Origin: Ophiodon elongatus
Lineage: Eukaryota; Chordata; Actinopteri; Perciformes; Hexagrammidae
Length of the DNA: 64,000 bases
Assembly: GCA_016806645.1 (NCBI GenBank)
Contig: JACSYO010002073.1
Coordinates: forward strand, 483,501-547,500
Direction of reading: 5' to 3'
Part shown: piece after piece, positions 38,340-48,598 of the stretch
Position numbering within the stretch: the stretch's first letter is position 1
How the letters are laid out: each line of letters opens with the position of its first letter
The notes under the pieces: generated by a model
The model's input: only the letters and a program-made list of their open reading frames with translations
Told to the model about the DNA's origin: nothing
Databases searched by the model: none
Position numbers and translations under genes: made by a program

Positions 38340-41300
38340 AAGGAGGAAGGGACACCACTTCTGACCAGAGAGTATACAGTGTGGAGAAATAGCTTAAAAG
38401 ATGAGATCAAAAACTGGATATGAGTTGTGATGAATAAATGCTGATTGAGTCTGGATGTGAGTCTGTGAGGCCTCAGACAAAGTTGGCAGCTGTTATCCTT
38501 TATGCTCTGGGAGTGACCAGGACTCTGACACCCAGTGAGTGGAGACTATATGATGGTAATGAATACATGCATTCACAGGGTGAATAAGGGAGACAGAGGA
38601 TCAAAGATATGCGTTACTTAGATTTGTCTACCTTGTCGTACTGCTCATTTCTCATGTTTTAAGCTTAATTCTGCCGTTAACGATCGTGTCACACAGCAAA
38701 TAGAAATGGAAATACAAATTGACTCTGCCATGCCGTTCTCCTCTCGGTAGAGCTCCCTGCTGTGGCAATACATGGTCGCAGAGTGAAACACCGAGCACAG
38801 TGATAAATAACACGCAGGGACCATTGCAAATAATCCCCCGATGGTTATTAGCTGGGAAATGAACGCCCTCCAGGGTGCACGCAAACAGAGCTGAACCAAA
38901 GCAGGTGGAGGCTGCGTGGTGTGGAGCCGCACACGTCAGCACACAGAGTGAATGGGAGGCCCTTTCAATAGGAGATGCCTTCGCTGTGGTTGCGGTTAGT
39001 GGGCTGTCGGTTGACACAGAGGAGGACGACGCCTGGCCATGTCACGTTCGAGGTGGTTAATCTGCTGCGTAACTCTGAGGTCAAAGGAGATGCTATCTCA
39101 TTACTGCGGATAATAAAAACAAGGTGAGCGTGAGACCTCACAATACACCTGACAGATGAGCCCAATTCCACAGACACACGATTTATCACGATGCACGCCA
39201 TGGTAACATGAGCAGAAACGAATCATGGGTTGCAGCCGAAATTCCACACTAACATGCTATTTAGTATGCTAAAGTATGTGAGATTTGAATTTTTTAGTAC
39301 GTACCAAACCTTGGTACCAAACCAATAGTGTGCAAATTGTATGCATGTGTGCACTGGACACTACACTGGTATTAATATCCCACAATGCATTGCAGTATTA
39401 ATGATAATGCTCAAAACAGACAATGGTGGACTGTAACATCAATAACGCTTCAATGTAAATGCAAGTAAAAGATTCCACTTTCCTAGGCGTGATTTTCTTT
39501 ATTTTTTTAAGTTCAGACTTTATGGCTCTCACAAATGATCATTTGGTCACATGAGGTTGGCGCAGGTTACCATGGTAATGCATCTGTGACAAGGTAATTA
39601 CAGTTTAGTTGGTCGGAAAAGATACATGCTGCTGTTTATCCACATAAAAGTATGTTGAACCAAAGTACACATATTGAGTATGTAGTGCATAGAATGCAAC
39701 GTGGGACGCAGCAGTGAAACACTTAAATAGTCATTTTCAAAACAGAAGTCACCAAGCAAGCTTTAATCACAAGCACGAGAAATACAGGGGCTTCAGACGT
39801 GAAAGGATACATCTGAGGGGTCCAAGGTGTCTGAAGGGACGGGAAACTACAAAAACATATTCACACTTTATTTTCCTAATCTTTTATTGATTTGTGTCCA
39901 ATCTTTGCGTTTTTCTTGAGACAGACTCGTTGTACCTCTTCAGACCTCTACCCGTTATTCACATGAAACCATCTGAGAGGTTTGAAGAGGGGGTGGGGGG
40001 GGTCACTCTTAGAGGAGAAATGCTTCCAACTCATACCTGTGACAAGAGGTCACTAGTAGACACTGCTTCAAATTTGGGGGGTTGTAAGTTTGGGAACCAG
40101 TCATGAAGAATTATAAATCCTGATTCTAAAGAAGTATACGAGTCCTCGTAAGGGGGATGGTAGCAAGGAGAGATACCTCGCTGAGCCTTACAACCAGTTA
40201 AATTGAGAAATCATTTCTGAAACTGATTGGTAGCCACCGCCAGGCCAAGGATTCCCAAAATATACTAACATTAATGGTAGTAATCCCTGCTGCAGCATTT
40301 TGCACAGCCCGGAACAATGCCACCATTTCAGTCAAGTAATAAGACGCTGTTCATGGGTGGGTGAAGGTCATGAGAAGACCTGAAAGCAAGTACAGTTGTC
40401 TGTCACTGAGCAACAGCGCAGGTCTAATTTTAGAAATACTACTGATAAGAAAACGTGATGAAAGAAGCTACTGAGATCCAGTTCTTGCAGGACGGTGACA
40501 GCAGTGTAATAATAATGGTGAGAAACGTGTAGGCGTGCTATAATTACCAGCAGACCAATGTTTTCCTGCATATTTTAGTCCATTTTTGTGCCTGCCTAAC
40601 ATCACTGCAAAACAGCTTTCAAATGGCACTTTGTTAAATGTACACTTTTGTCAGTTTGTGTGTGAAAATCAGCATTCATAAACTTACAAACCTGCTTTGG
40701 AAAATGGTTACTGATGCAATAAATGTATCGTTTGTAGTAAATGGGTTTACGACACGCAAAAAGCACAGGCATTGGAGGGAGTCTGTTCTCTGGGGGAAAT
40801 GCGGACCGTGAGTATCACGACTAGGCTCATCGCCTCACGTCAGCTGTAAAGTCAAGGCAGGGGTGGGTGGTGGTTTGCGAAGAGTTAGACGTCCTCTTTA
40901 CGCGTCCTCTTCCTCACAAGCCACACTCAGTTGTCATTGTTGGAACTGTGTTCGCGCCGAAGTGACTACAGCAGGTATTTCGGGGTCGTGTCCAATCTAG
41001 ACCTGCTCGTCTCTGATCGCAATCAAGGCGTGGGAAATCCCCGTAGCATCAATAGGATCCTCATCCTGATTATCGAGCAATTAAGGAAGGTTTACCATAA
41101 TTTACCTTTGCGTGCGGGAAAATGCTTCTACCACAGGAAAATAAACGTTATCCCTGTGCCAAGTGCTGCGCCACTACTCCCTATAGGTTTCAATTACCGG
41201 TATGGAGCATTTCCCCGGTGACTGCGTTCCACTATCAGGGGAATCCCTGCTTCACTTTCATTGAGTAAGAGTATCCCTCCATGCTCTAAATGCTCCTATC

Positions 41301-44300
41301 TAGGTTAAGTGGTGTACGCTGCCTTCAGTAGGAGGCAGAATGCCTGCCAGTGACTCTTTCTCCTGTTTAACTAGTCACTCCACATTATCTGATTGGCTGC
41401 CTTTAAATTAATTATTCATCACTAGTGTGTCAGTGTTTGGTGTAGCGTACTTGCAAACTAGGTCATTTGGCACGAACGAATGTGCTCTCGGGCTTTGCAG
41501 GGGACGGACATCTTGCATAAGCCCCTGAACATACCAGCACACTGTTGCAAAAGTCCCACCACTCAGCCATACGTTTGTGTGCGTCGCGTTGAACTCGCTA
41601 TTTTAAAAGCACTCGCTGTTCCACTTTCCGTGAGGCTCGCATGTTTTGTTTGCTGTTGAAAACATCTTTTGTGTGACTGCATACATTATACATGAAAACA
41701 AACGAAACAGAACTGAATGCGGGTAATATTTTACTTCATATAATGTCTATAATATATAATATATGAAGCTCCAGCAGCTTTGACGTGTAAGATCTGGCCT
41801 GAAGTTTTGTTTAAAACGTTCAAAACTAAGATGATGAAGAGAATGTGAAGCGGTCACAGTGTTGGCGTCGTGTTGGAGGCTTTGTGCTGCAGAGATATCT
41901 ACTGTAACAAGCATGCTGACCAGCTCGCCCGGACCAAAAAGCAAAAAATAAGCCCGTCCCATCCTGGCTTGTAAACCACTCGTACTCTGACAGAGAAGAG
42001 TTTGGTAGAATTTTGCGTATTCTTGCCCTGCCGTCAGTTAGTATTTATTTTTTATGACTGATGACTGTAAATTAGGTTGTTTGAACCCATTAGTAGAGGT
42101 GTACACATTGCAGTATACATCAGTTATATCTGTTTTTTTTAAAACCTACAATAACCGATTTGTTGGCCTCATGGAGGCAGCAGAAACAAGCTGTAAACAC
42201 AACACTGTCATATTATCATCTTTTAAGGTGCAATGAAAGGCAAACAGTTGCCTTTTTACACATCTAGCAGATATGGAGCGACATTACCACTTCATTTTGT
42301 TCACCAGCCAATTGCTAACTTTCTCTGCTTGTGAGTGGGTGCTGTGCTGCTGCTGCTGAAAACCAGAGTGGGTGAACCAAAAACAGTAAAAGTAGGAAAA
42401 ACCAAAACAATCAGATAAAGAGATGCTAAAAATCTCTAGATCTGAGGGGAACTGCAAAGTTGGTTGATAATTCACTATGAGCGACCTCCTCCAAATACAA
42501 GCGTCAATGTGATTCATTGTTAATATAAAAAATGTATTATAGCTGCTTAAGTTCTTCCTTCCCAAATAAGCCAGCCTGCATTAATCAGAATTTTGATATT
42601 AACATTGACTCAAATTACTTTAATGTAAAAAGGGTCACTCATGGTGCCGAAATGACTCTAAATGATTATCTAACGTTGCAGCTCGACTGTCCTGGGGAAG
42701 ATCGTTTGTGTCTGACGGATGCGTCACAACGACTTTAGAAGGTCCCTTATCTGTATGGTGGTCGCTGCGAGTCTATCTACTTCTTTTGATGATTTTGTCA
42801 TCTGAGGGCCAAAAAGTCATCAATGCAGCTTTAACTATTGGTCCCTAAAAGAGGTATTGCACCTTTTTTTTTTTTAAATAAATTCGGAGGAACTTATGTC
42901 GTCAAGGTCATCTCGGCATGGTGTCTACATATTCGATCACAGGCTCAGCCACGTCCCCCCCCTCCCCCCTCCACAACACGGGCATCAGCGCTAGCATGCA
43001 AATTAAATTACAGAAGATATAGAGCTCCACGGGGTACTGAGGTGCATTCCACTAAATTCCAGTACCTTGGTGGAGTGAGCGTGCGTGCGTGCGTGCGTGC
43101 GTGTGTGTGTGTGTGTGTGGTGAAAGAGAGAGAGAGAGAGAGAGAGAGAGAATTGGTCCTCACGTAACTGCTGGAAACGCAGGCGGTACAACTACAGAAG
43201 CCACAGAATAAAAAGAAGGAATAAAAAAAATCTTTTGGGATTAGTCCTTGGAATTGACACCCTCCCCACCCCACGCCCCCCCCCACACACACACACACAC
43301 CTTCTTCCCACTGCTGAAAAGGACTTTCCTCTTGCCAAGTGGCAGCGTGTATCAAGGCCTTCATTTCAGAATCGCAGCAAATGAGCTATGTTTCTCTGTT
43401 CCGTTGCCATGGAGAACACATCTTTTTCTCCTCATGTCTAATCTTGGCCTCTCTTTGAGATATCTTCCATTTGGAAGGCCCGCCTGCCACTGCAGCACTG
43501 GCACTGTTTCGCGGCCTTGTCAGCTATTAAGCTTCGCTCGGCGGCGAGGAAATCACACCGCCTGCGTTTCTACAGCCGGATGGATTATTTGATCAAATGT
43601 GAACTGTAAACAGCGGAAGTAGGCCGTCTAATCTACGTCTGCTTTGGCATCTTAAAGCAGCATTCTCACACCAACATGTAATGTTCTATTGACACAAGTC
43701 ACTTCAGTGTGAAGCACAAAGGGAGGTGTAGGGTTGCACTAGCTCAGTTACATTTGACTGGTTGACAGAAATCATCATAAGAGACCACTTCATGTGCAGT
43801 GGGAGTTTCCAACACTTTCCTCATGCACTCAACCATCATGGACTTGTCTACCAGCCCACCTGTAGTCTGGGCCTCATCATACTTGCTTATTTATTGTGAT
43901 TGACCAGAATTTCAGTATTCAAGCTTTTTGCCGTGTTTGGGTTTGAAAAGCAGCGTCTTCTTTAATGACAAGAACTTTGCCTTTAATTTTGAAGAAATCA
44001 GCATTTCTGCTCTTCTAGTAATGAAATATTATTTGTGATGGCAGTGGAGCGGTAAATATGTGTGTATGTGTCGCTTTCTTTTTCTAGTAGTGTTGTCGGC
44101 GGCACATTCTTTGTAATTTAGTAGTATAGCTGTTGCACAGGCTTTAATACAGGGGGAATTGGCTTTACCAAAATGAAAACTGCCATACAATATATATTTA
44201 GTAGTACTTCTATTATGATTATAATAACCCCTTTAAAAAAAAAGAAAAGTAGATTTACAGTAACAGGTTTCGATAATGTCCTCCATAGATGTTATGCTGC

Positions 44301-45274
44301 AACCCAGAGTTCATTTAAAAGTTTGACCAAAAATTATTTCTTTTGCATCTTGTAATGCAGCTGCATATACTCTGTTTTACTTCCTCAAAGGTCTCAATGA
44401 ACATCAGCGACCTTCATGCACAGGTGTCAAATGCAAGCATGCAAAAAATGAATAGAAGTCATCTGACGTAAACTGAGCAGAGATCACTGCATTAAAAGTT
44501 CTCAAATATCATATAAAAAAATGGTCTTAAGAGAAGCTGGTGGTGCATTAAAGGGGCCCTGATTCTTGTCCCCACAGGTGAATACACGGTGATGACGGCT
44601 CATTTCCACCTGAAGAGGAAGATTGGCTACTTTGTCATCCAGACGTACCTCCCGTGCATTATGACAGTCATTCTCTCCCAAGTGTCTTTCTGGTTGAATA
44701 GAGAATCAGTGCCGGCGAGGACCGTGTTCGGTAAGTGTCTGCCTTTAGTCGGCGAACGCACCGTCTTTCACACAAAGACACACACACCGAACGGACAGCA
44801 AACACGCGAAGCAACCTGGCGTTGATGCAATTAAGGATCTCACGCACGTGAGGATTTCACTCTAGTTATGTCAAAGCCACGTTTGTCAGCACGGGGGGAT
44901 TGAATCCGGCGAGTGACCGGTAAATGCTGACGAATGGTGGGAGCAGGAGGAAACAGGATAAAAAGAGGAAAGAGGCTTCAGTGTTTTTTTTTTTCAATCC
45001 AGTTGGACAAGCTACTGTTGGACTTGTCTGTAAGCCAAGTGGAACTAATAACAGTGACCTAAGACTGGTTAGCTCGAAGACAGAAAACCAGATACAGATG
45101 TCAAGAATGAAGTGTGTCCCCTGGCCAAAGATAGCAAACCTGCTGAGCAGTTAAAGCATTACTGAAGGTCAGTGGTTTTTAGGGCCGGTAGGCTGACCTT
45201 ATACTGTAAAGACACAAAGGACAGTGAGGACTTACTCTTATTCTGAAAAGGGCAAAACAGTAGTTGTAGTGTCA

Positions 45275-45327
<53 letters not shown>

Positions 45328-46792
45328 TATATAAAACATTTTCAACGTCACAAGAACAGACTATCGAAAGGAATGTGACGTTTCTTTTCGCCCATCTCCA
45401 GGTGTAACCACTGTCCTCACCATGACGACGCTGAGTATAAGTGCGAGGAACTCCCTTCCCAAGGTCGCCTACGCCACCGCCATGGACTGGTTCATCGCCG
45501 TCTGCTACGCCTTCGTCTTCTCCGCCCTGATCGAGTTCGCCACTGTCAACTACTTCACGAAGCGCGGCTGGGCCTGGGACGGAAAGAGCATCGTGACTGA
45601 CAAGGTAACGAGGAGACGAGCTTTGTCTCTCCGGTTCCAAAGAGAATCCGTTAGCAGCGTAGCTGTGTGTCGAGAAAGACAATGCCCACGGGGACATACA
45701 TTGGTGCTTTGAAAACAATGGTTGGCGGCAGAGGGAAGCAGCGGTAGCGGCTGTGTTGATCGGCCACAGGGGGAGCCAAAGGGCTACAGCTATCTATGAG
45801 AGCTCTTTAGCTGAGCAAAGGACATAAATACAAGTTTTAATGCTGTATTATAATCTGGTGTTAGGAAGTTAAACAGCTCATAATTCTTCTCTAATATCTT
45901 ATTTTATATTATTGTGAAAACATCTCCTTCAAACAACTGGATTTATTGAAATTTCTCATGAAAACTACATTTTACGAGATCACATGTGAACACGTCACGC
46001 TAACGTTATAATTCACCTTTGCCCAATACTCATTTTCACTGAACAGAGCCTGAACGCATCATATTGTAACCAAACAGAACCTTCGATCTCCTCGTGTCAA
46101 TTTAAACACGGATTGGTTGTTCACAATGTAACGTTGTCATAGATCGGCGACTAGAAAAGCATACATGCTGATGTCCTGATCGCATATTTTACTGAATATT
46201 GTCGGATAACGATTGTAATCCGAGGGGCGATCCGTACCGGTCACGGATCGACAGTGGTCCGTTACACCACTACTTGGAAGTAATGGAGTCACATTACAGT
46301 GCATCCTTGTCAAATTGTTGACATATTTGTCCTTGGTGCCGATCCATTACTCCACGCCATCCATTGGCACCGCCCTCCTTCATTTACATGGGGTTTTAAA
46401 GTCATGGGTAGATGGCGACGCGCTTAAGGGTCACCTCTGTCTTCTGAAGCTTTTTGCATCTAATCCTCGCGGTGTTTCAACAGAAAAAAGAGAGGGCGTC
46501 CGTCATGAAGAAGAACAACGCCTACGCTGTAGCAGTGGCCAACTACGCACCAAACATCACCAAGGACTCCGGCACACTTCCAACCATCGCCAAAGGGGGC
46601 ACTTTGGATCCTAACAGGCCCAGAGCAGACGGCAAAGTCCCCGACAGCAAGAAGACGTTCAACAGCGTGAGCAAAATTGACAGGATGTCAAGGGTTTTGT
46701 TTCCGGTTCTCTTTAGCAGCTTCAACCTGGTTTACTGGGCCACCTACTTAAACAGAGAACCCATTATAAAGGACATGGTCCCCTCTACTTAG
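19614..46792 (+). CDS. gabra2: GABA-A receptor subunit alpha-2, complete
   Basis: This encodes a ligand-gated chloride channel subunit of inhibitory synapses. Coding exons are 19614-19684, 21906-22021, 29736-29803, 32680-32900, 33786-33868, 34813-34956, 44578-44730, 45402-45604 and 46484-46792. All junctions are GT-AG with matching phases, giving 455 residues against about 451 in human GABRA2. A signal peptide occupies about residues 1-24. The extracellular domain has an N-glycosylation site at Asn38, the WTPDTFFHNG motif with His129 that marks benzodiazepine-sensitive alpha subunits, and the Cys-loop Cys166-Cys180. M1 is about 252-273, M2 about 281-301 (PAR at its start, TTVLTMTTLSISAR), M3 about 314-335 and M4 about 424-442. 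NASDSV in the loop-F region, ETIKSSTGEYTVMTAHFHL before M1 and AYAVAVANYAPN in the cytoplasmic loop fit alpha-2 better than alpha-1, -3 or -5. gabra4 lies upstream in the same orientation. Which teleost duplicate (2a or 2b) it is cannot be told here. Confidence 0.93.
19685..21905 (+). other. gabra2: gabra2 intron 1
   Basis: This 2.2-kb intron has no recognised gene. It contains a GT array (20654-20701) with an adjoining G16 run (20709-20724), and a cluster of TTAGC/GCTAAC words at about 21005-21090 that forms imperfect inverted repeats. Confidence 0.8.
20654..20724. repeat. (GT)n array followed by G-run
   Basis: A GT/GCGT array to about 20701 is followed by GGGTGGTT and sixteen G (20709-20724). 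The closely spaced G-runs could support a quadruplex on the + strand. Confidence 0.85.
21906..22021 (+). CDS. gabra2: gabra2 coding exon 2: mature N-terminus
   Basis: It follows the acceptor GTCGACCAG and encodes the start of the mature protein. Asn38-Ile-Thr is an N-glycosylation sequon, and FTRILDSLLDGYDNRLRPGL is the family-wide alpha-subunit N-terminal helix. It ends G|GTAAGG in phase 1. Confidence 0.92.
22738..22808. repeat. TATATC/GATATA palindromic AT-rich tract
   Basis: TATATCTATATC units switch midway to TAGATATAGATA and back. The tract is therefore largely self-complementary and could extrude as a cruciform. Confidence 0.85.
24493..24516. repeat. (GA)n microsatellite
   Basis: Twelve uninterrupted GA units. 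Confidence 0.9.
24668..24686. repeat. C-rich homopolymer run
   Basis: Nineteen bases that are all C except one A. Confidence 0.85.
25013..25048. repeat. perfect inverted repeat (15-bp stem, 6-nt loop)
   Basis: ACATTATGTCTTAGC (25013-25027) is exactly complementary to GCTAAGACATAATGT (25034-25048), with loop CTTAAA between them. No coding role or known RNA family was recognised. The stem is short for a microRNA precursor. Confidence 0.9.
29736..29803 (+). CDS. gabra2: gabra2 coding exon 3: first beta strands
   Basis: This short exon encodes RITEVKTNIYVTSFGPVSD and ends at ATG|GTGAGA. TNIYVTSFGPVSDTDM is shared by alpha-2 orthologues. Confidence 0.93.
30026..30069. repeat. (CA)n microsatellite
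   Basis: About 22 uninterrupted CA units preceded by a CT-rich tract. Confidence 0.95.
32257..32318. repeat. (CA)n microsatellite
   Basis: About 31 uninterrupted CA units, with further imperfect CA/CG steps from about 32228. Confidence 0.95.
32680..32900 (+). CDS. gabra2: gabra2 coding exon 4: ligand-binding loops D and A
   Basis: It contains YTIDVFFRQSWKDERL (loop D region) and KIWTPDTFFHNGKKS (loop A). His129, the determinant of benzodiazepine binding in alpha-1, -2, -3 and -5, is present. Pro112 replaces the Arg found at the equivalent site in mammalian alpha-2 (NILRLNNL) but matches alpha-5 (LPLNNL). Confidence 0.95.
32901..33785 (+). other. gabra2: gabra2 intron 4
   Basis: This 0.9-kb intron is largely occupied by a palindromic repeat element (33016-33262, separate entry). 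The rest is T-rich before the acceptor. Confidence 0.8.
33016..33262. repeat. palindromic dispersed repeat (MITE-like)
   Basis: The left arm (about 33026-33084, GCCGAGAGTTAGATGAGAGG through GCACGCTAAATATCAGC) and the right arm (about 33197-33262, TGTAGCGTCATATTCAGCGT through CATCCTCTCTAACTCGGA) are imperfect reverse complements over about 60 bp. The right arm matches 4649-4714 in this window. This is the structure of a short non-autonomous DNA transposon or a folded repeat. Target-site duplications were not established. Confidence 0.65.
33786..33868 (+). CDS. gabra2: gabra2 coding exon 5: Cys-loop
   Basis: It encodes the signature Cys-loop between Cys166 and Cys180 (CPMHLEDFPMDFHSC) with thirteen intervening residues. 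Phe177 occupies the place of Ala in mammalian alpha-2. It ends GCAGCT|GTGAGT in phase 1. Confidence 0.95.
33869..34812 (+). other. gabra2: gabra2 intron 5
   Basis: This 0.9-kb intron has several T-rich runs near both ends. Nothing else was recognised. Confidence 0.8.
34813..34956 (+). CDS. gabra2: gabra2 coding exon 6: loops B, F and C
   Basis: It encodes YAYTISEVTYAW, NASDSVVVEG and SSRLNQYDLLGQTVGQETI. Asn-Ala-Ser in NASDS is a second N-glycosylation sequon. The acceptor follows a T-rich tract (TTTTTTTATAG). Confidence 0.94.
35667..35710. repeat. C-rich polypyrimidine tract
   Basis: CCCCCGCCACCCCCACCCCC-like repeats interrupted by A and then T, almost all C on the + strand. Clustered C-runs give i-motif/G-quadruplex potential. 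Confidence 0.8.
36278..36648. repeat. inverted-repeat pair flanking about 300 bp
   Basis: The arm at 36278-36312 (with CAGGCAGACGGTGGACGG) is matched by the reverse complement of 36611-36648 (CAGGCAGACGGTAGACGG) over roughly 30 bp with a few mismatches. This spacing and arm length resemble a small non-autonomous element. Confidence 0.6.
36917..36957 (+). repeat. dispersed repeat copy A
   Basis: TAGGTTAAGTG is followed within about 25 bp by GGCAGAATGCCTGCCAG. The same two blocks in the same order occur at 41301-41350, so this is one of two partial copies of a dispersed repeat. Confidence 0.6.
37668..37842 (+). repeat. degenerate direct duplication
   Basis: Segments 37668-37757 and 37772-37842 share CTCTCCTCAAA, TTGGTCAAA and GTTAGATGTGAAAA in the same order with different spacing, as expected of an old tandem duplication. 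Confidence 0.6.
38271..38337. repeat. (GT)n microsatellite
   Basis: About 33 uninterrupted GT units. Confidence 0.95.
41301..41350 (+). repeat. dispersed repeat copy B
   Basis: This is the second copy of the TAGGTTAAGTG ... GGCAGAATGCCTGCCAG arrangement, with a slightly longer spacer than copy A. The 17-bp block is itself partly palindromic (GGCAG ... CTGCC). Confidence 0.6.
43079..43151. repeat. compound (GCGT)n(GT)n and (GA)n microsatellite
   Basis: GCGT units (43079-43101) pass into GT units (to about 43119), then after GTGAAA a GA array runs from 43126 to 43151. Confidence 0.95.
44578..44730 (+). CDS. gabra2: gabra2 coding exon 7: M1 and start of M2
   Basis: It encodes HFHLKRKIGYFVIQTYLP, helix M1, and SFWLNRESVPARTVFG. 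The PAR triplet at the cytoplasmic mouth of M2 is characteristic of anion-selective Cys-loop channels. It is preceded by the largest intron of the gene (about 9.6 kb). Confidence 0.97.
44731..45401 (+). other. gabra2: gabra2 intron 7
   Basis: This 0.67-kb intron has an AT array at 45277-45321 (about 22 TA units) close to the acceptor of exon 8. Confidence 0.85.
45277..45321. repeat. (TA)n microsatellite
   Basis: About 22 uninterrupted TA units. Confidence 0.95.
45402..45604 (+). CDS. gabra2: gabra2 coding exon 8: M2 pore helix and M3
   Basis: It encodes the M2 pore lining TTVLTMTTLSISARNSLP, the M2-M3 linker, and M3 (WFIAVCYAFVFSALIEFATV). The exon ends with the start of the cytoplasmic loop (GWAWDGKSIVTDK) in phase 0. 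Confidence 0.97.
45605..46483 (+). other. gabra2: gabra2 intron 8
   Basis: This 0.88-kb intron contains a perfect 8-bp inverted repeat at 46228-46250 (CGATCCGT ... ACGGATCG, spacer ACCGGTC). Nearby sequence looks like a dispersed repeat. No coding content was recognised. Confidence 0.75.
46484..46792 (+). CDS. gabra2: gabra2 coding exon 9: cytoplasmic loop and M4
   Basis: It encodes a lysine-rich M3-M4 loop with AYAVAVANYAPN, then KKTFNSVSKIDRMSRVLFPV, helix M4 (NLVYWATYLNREP) and the tail IIKDMVPST, ending at TAG 46790-46792. The tail is a few residues longer than the mammalian alpha-2 end and partly recalls alpha-5 (NREPVIK). Confidence 0.96.
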   Translation, partial: KKERASVMKKNNAYAVAVANYAPNITKDSGTLPTIAKGGTLDPNRPRADGKVPDSKKTFNSVSKIDRMSRVLFPVLFSSFNLVYWATYLNREPIIKDMVPST

Positions 46793-48077
46793 AGACCAGC
46801 TTTGGCGGGTTCTGGTCTGGGGACTAAGAGACGAACCAAATACCTCCAGCAACTGTGTACACATACCTTTGCAGAGTGAAGTCCTGGATTGCAGTGTGAT
46901 CCTCTATCTCCTGCCTGTTTTCTACACCGTCTGCAGCACTTTTGAAAAGGCCGGCTTTTGTAAATGTGTATGTATATTTATATTCATGGTGACATATCGT
47001 GTGATTACTTCGATTAGAGTGCATATTTCCTTGACAGTATGTTTCCAGTTACAGTACGTGGCCACTGTACATACAAATCAAATGAAGAGTAAACACATAA
47101 ACATGAACACGGACGTTTTATTTAAGATTACTTCTAAATGTGTTGAATTGTTCTGATAGCGCCCACTCTTGATATTACAGTATTTATTTTTCTTTGGCGA
47201 GAAAGGGACTGATTTTCTCATATTTCTTACTTTCTCTGCCACAAAAGAGTGGCCTGACGTTTTTTTTTCTGTCCAAGCCAATGCAAAAACACACATGTAT
47301 GATATTGTTCCAGTGTAAACGTTGTTTTCTTGTCTGTGACTGCAGGTATGGGGCTGCAATCACACTGACCTCGAGAATTATTGAAACACTCCAAGCCAAA
47401 ACAAAAAATGAAACATAGGAAGCTGCAAGTGTGCTTGTGCATGAAATACCGTTCAGTGCTGATATAAGTTATTAACATCACATTGAGACAGAATTACAGA
47501 AGATGCACACAGTGTGTGTCGAGGTAAAACAGAATCATTATTGTTTTCATTCATGAATCATGACATATGGAAAAAGCTGATATTCAGTCAAAAAGGTGCC
47601 GTTACTGAATCGGACAAAGCTGGTTTGGTAAAATGGTATGTTTATACGTGTGGGCTGTCAAGTTTTTCTAGCGCGGGCAGAGTTTGATCTAAACTCATAT
47701 AATACGATATATTGTCAATAGAAACGTCATTAACTGAAATAACCTGCAATTTAACATATTTGAAATTGGATTTATCCTTTTTGACCTGTAGAGGGCAGAA
47801 AACCCCCGTACAAAGCTGACAGCCCCACAGCCCCGACCAAGTATTGTCTGATAAAGTTTTTGGCCAATGTATTAGCAAACAAAGTGCCTATTTACGCTTT
47901 CCAACAGACGGTAGCAACATTATCATCACATTGGACGTTTTCTTTTCCTCCTTACAAATGTACTCGCTCTTCCTTTAGCTCTGTTTTGGTCTCCACCAAC
48001 TCCTGAGTTCAGCCTTTTAGATGTTTGATTTTCTTCACCAGCCAGCTGAATTGCTAACTTAGCTTAGACTCATTTGG

Positions 48078-48118
48078 TACAGTACAGTACAGTACAATAC
48101 AGTACAGTACAGTACAGT
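48078..48118. repeat. (TACAG)n pentanucleotide repeat
   Basis: About eight TACAG units with one TACAA variant. Confidence 0.9.
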
Positions 48119-48509
48119 CGGTTTGAGGCATGCAGTCAATGTAGCGCTGTAGCGCTTTAAAACCAAAACAATGAGCCACGAGAGGCTGAGAAAGCAACTC
48201 AGAGTCATTATGGGTGACCCCTCTCACTTTAGCATTCACATACGGATTAGGGACTTTTTTAAATGATCAATGGCGTATCAATAATAACAGCACAGTAAAC
48301 GAAATATACCACTAACGGTACAAAAAAATGGCAAATTTATAAAAAAAAACGCTTGAACATTTTGTTGCACAAGCACACTAATATGCATTATTTTTTTAAA
48401 TTATTTTGTATGTTCCTTTTGTATATTTATTTATTACAGCGAGATTAAACAATACCCAAACAAATTCATATGCCAATTACTGGTTTAAATGTCCTCAGAT
48501 ACACATGAA

Positions 48510-48511
<2 letters not shown>

Positions 48512-48596
<85 letters not shown>

Positions 48597-48598
48597 GC
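48512..48598. repeat. compound (CA)n(GACA)n microsatellite
   Basis: CA units to about 48555, then GACA units to 48598. Confidence 0.95.

Larger units (their letters stand above)
34957..44577 (+). other. gabra2: gabra2 intron 6
   Basis: This 9.6-kb intron has no recognised gene. It contains a C-rich polypyrimidine tract (35667-35710), an inverted-repeat pair (36278-36648), a repeated segment shared by 36917-36957 and 41301-41350, a degenerate direct duplication (37668-37842), a GT array (38271-38337) and GCGT/GT plus GA arrays (43079-43151). The block 43320-43640 is GC-richer and looks complex; it may be a conserved non-coding element. Confidence 0.75.

Noticed and set aside
40931..41221. 96-codon + strand frame in gabra2 intron 6
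   Set aside because: No recognisable motif, no splice context consistent with gabra2, and it lies next to repeat-like sequence; probably chance.
48078..48598. Possible CRISPR-like array (regular TACAG and GACA repeats)
   Set aside because: The units are contiguous microsatellites without spacers, in a vertebrate genome.
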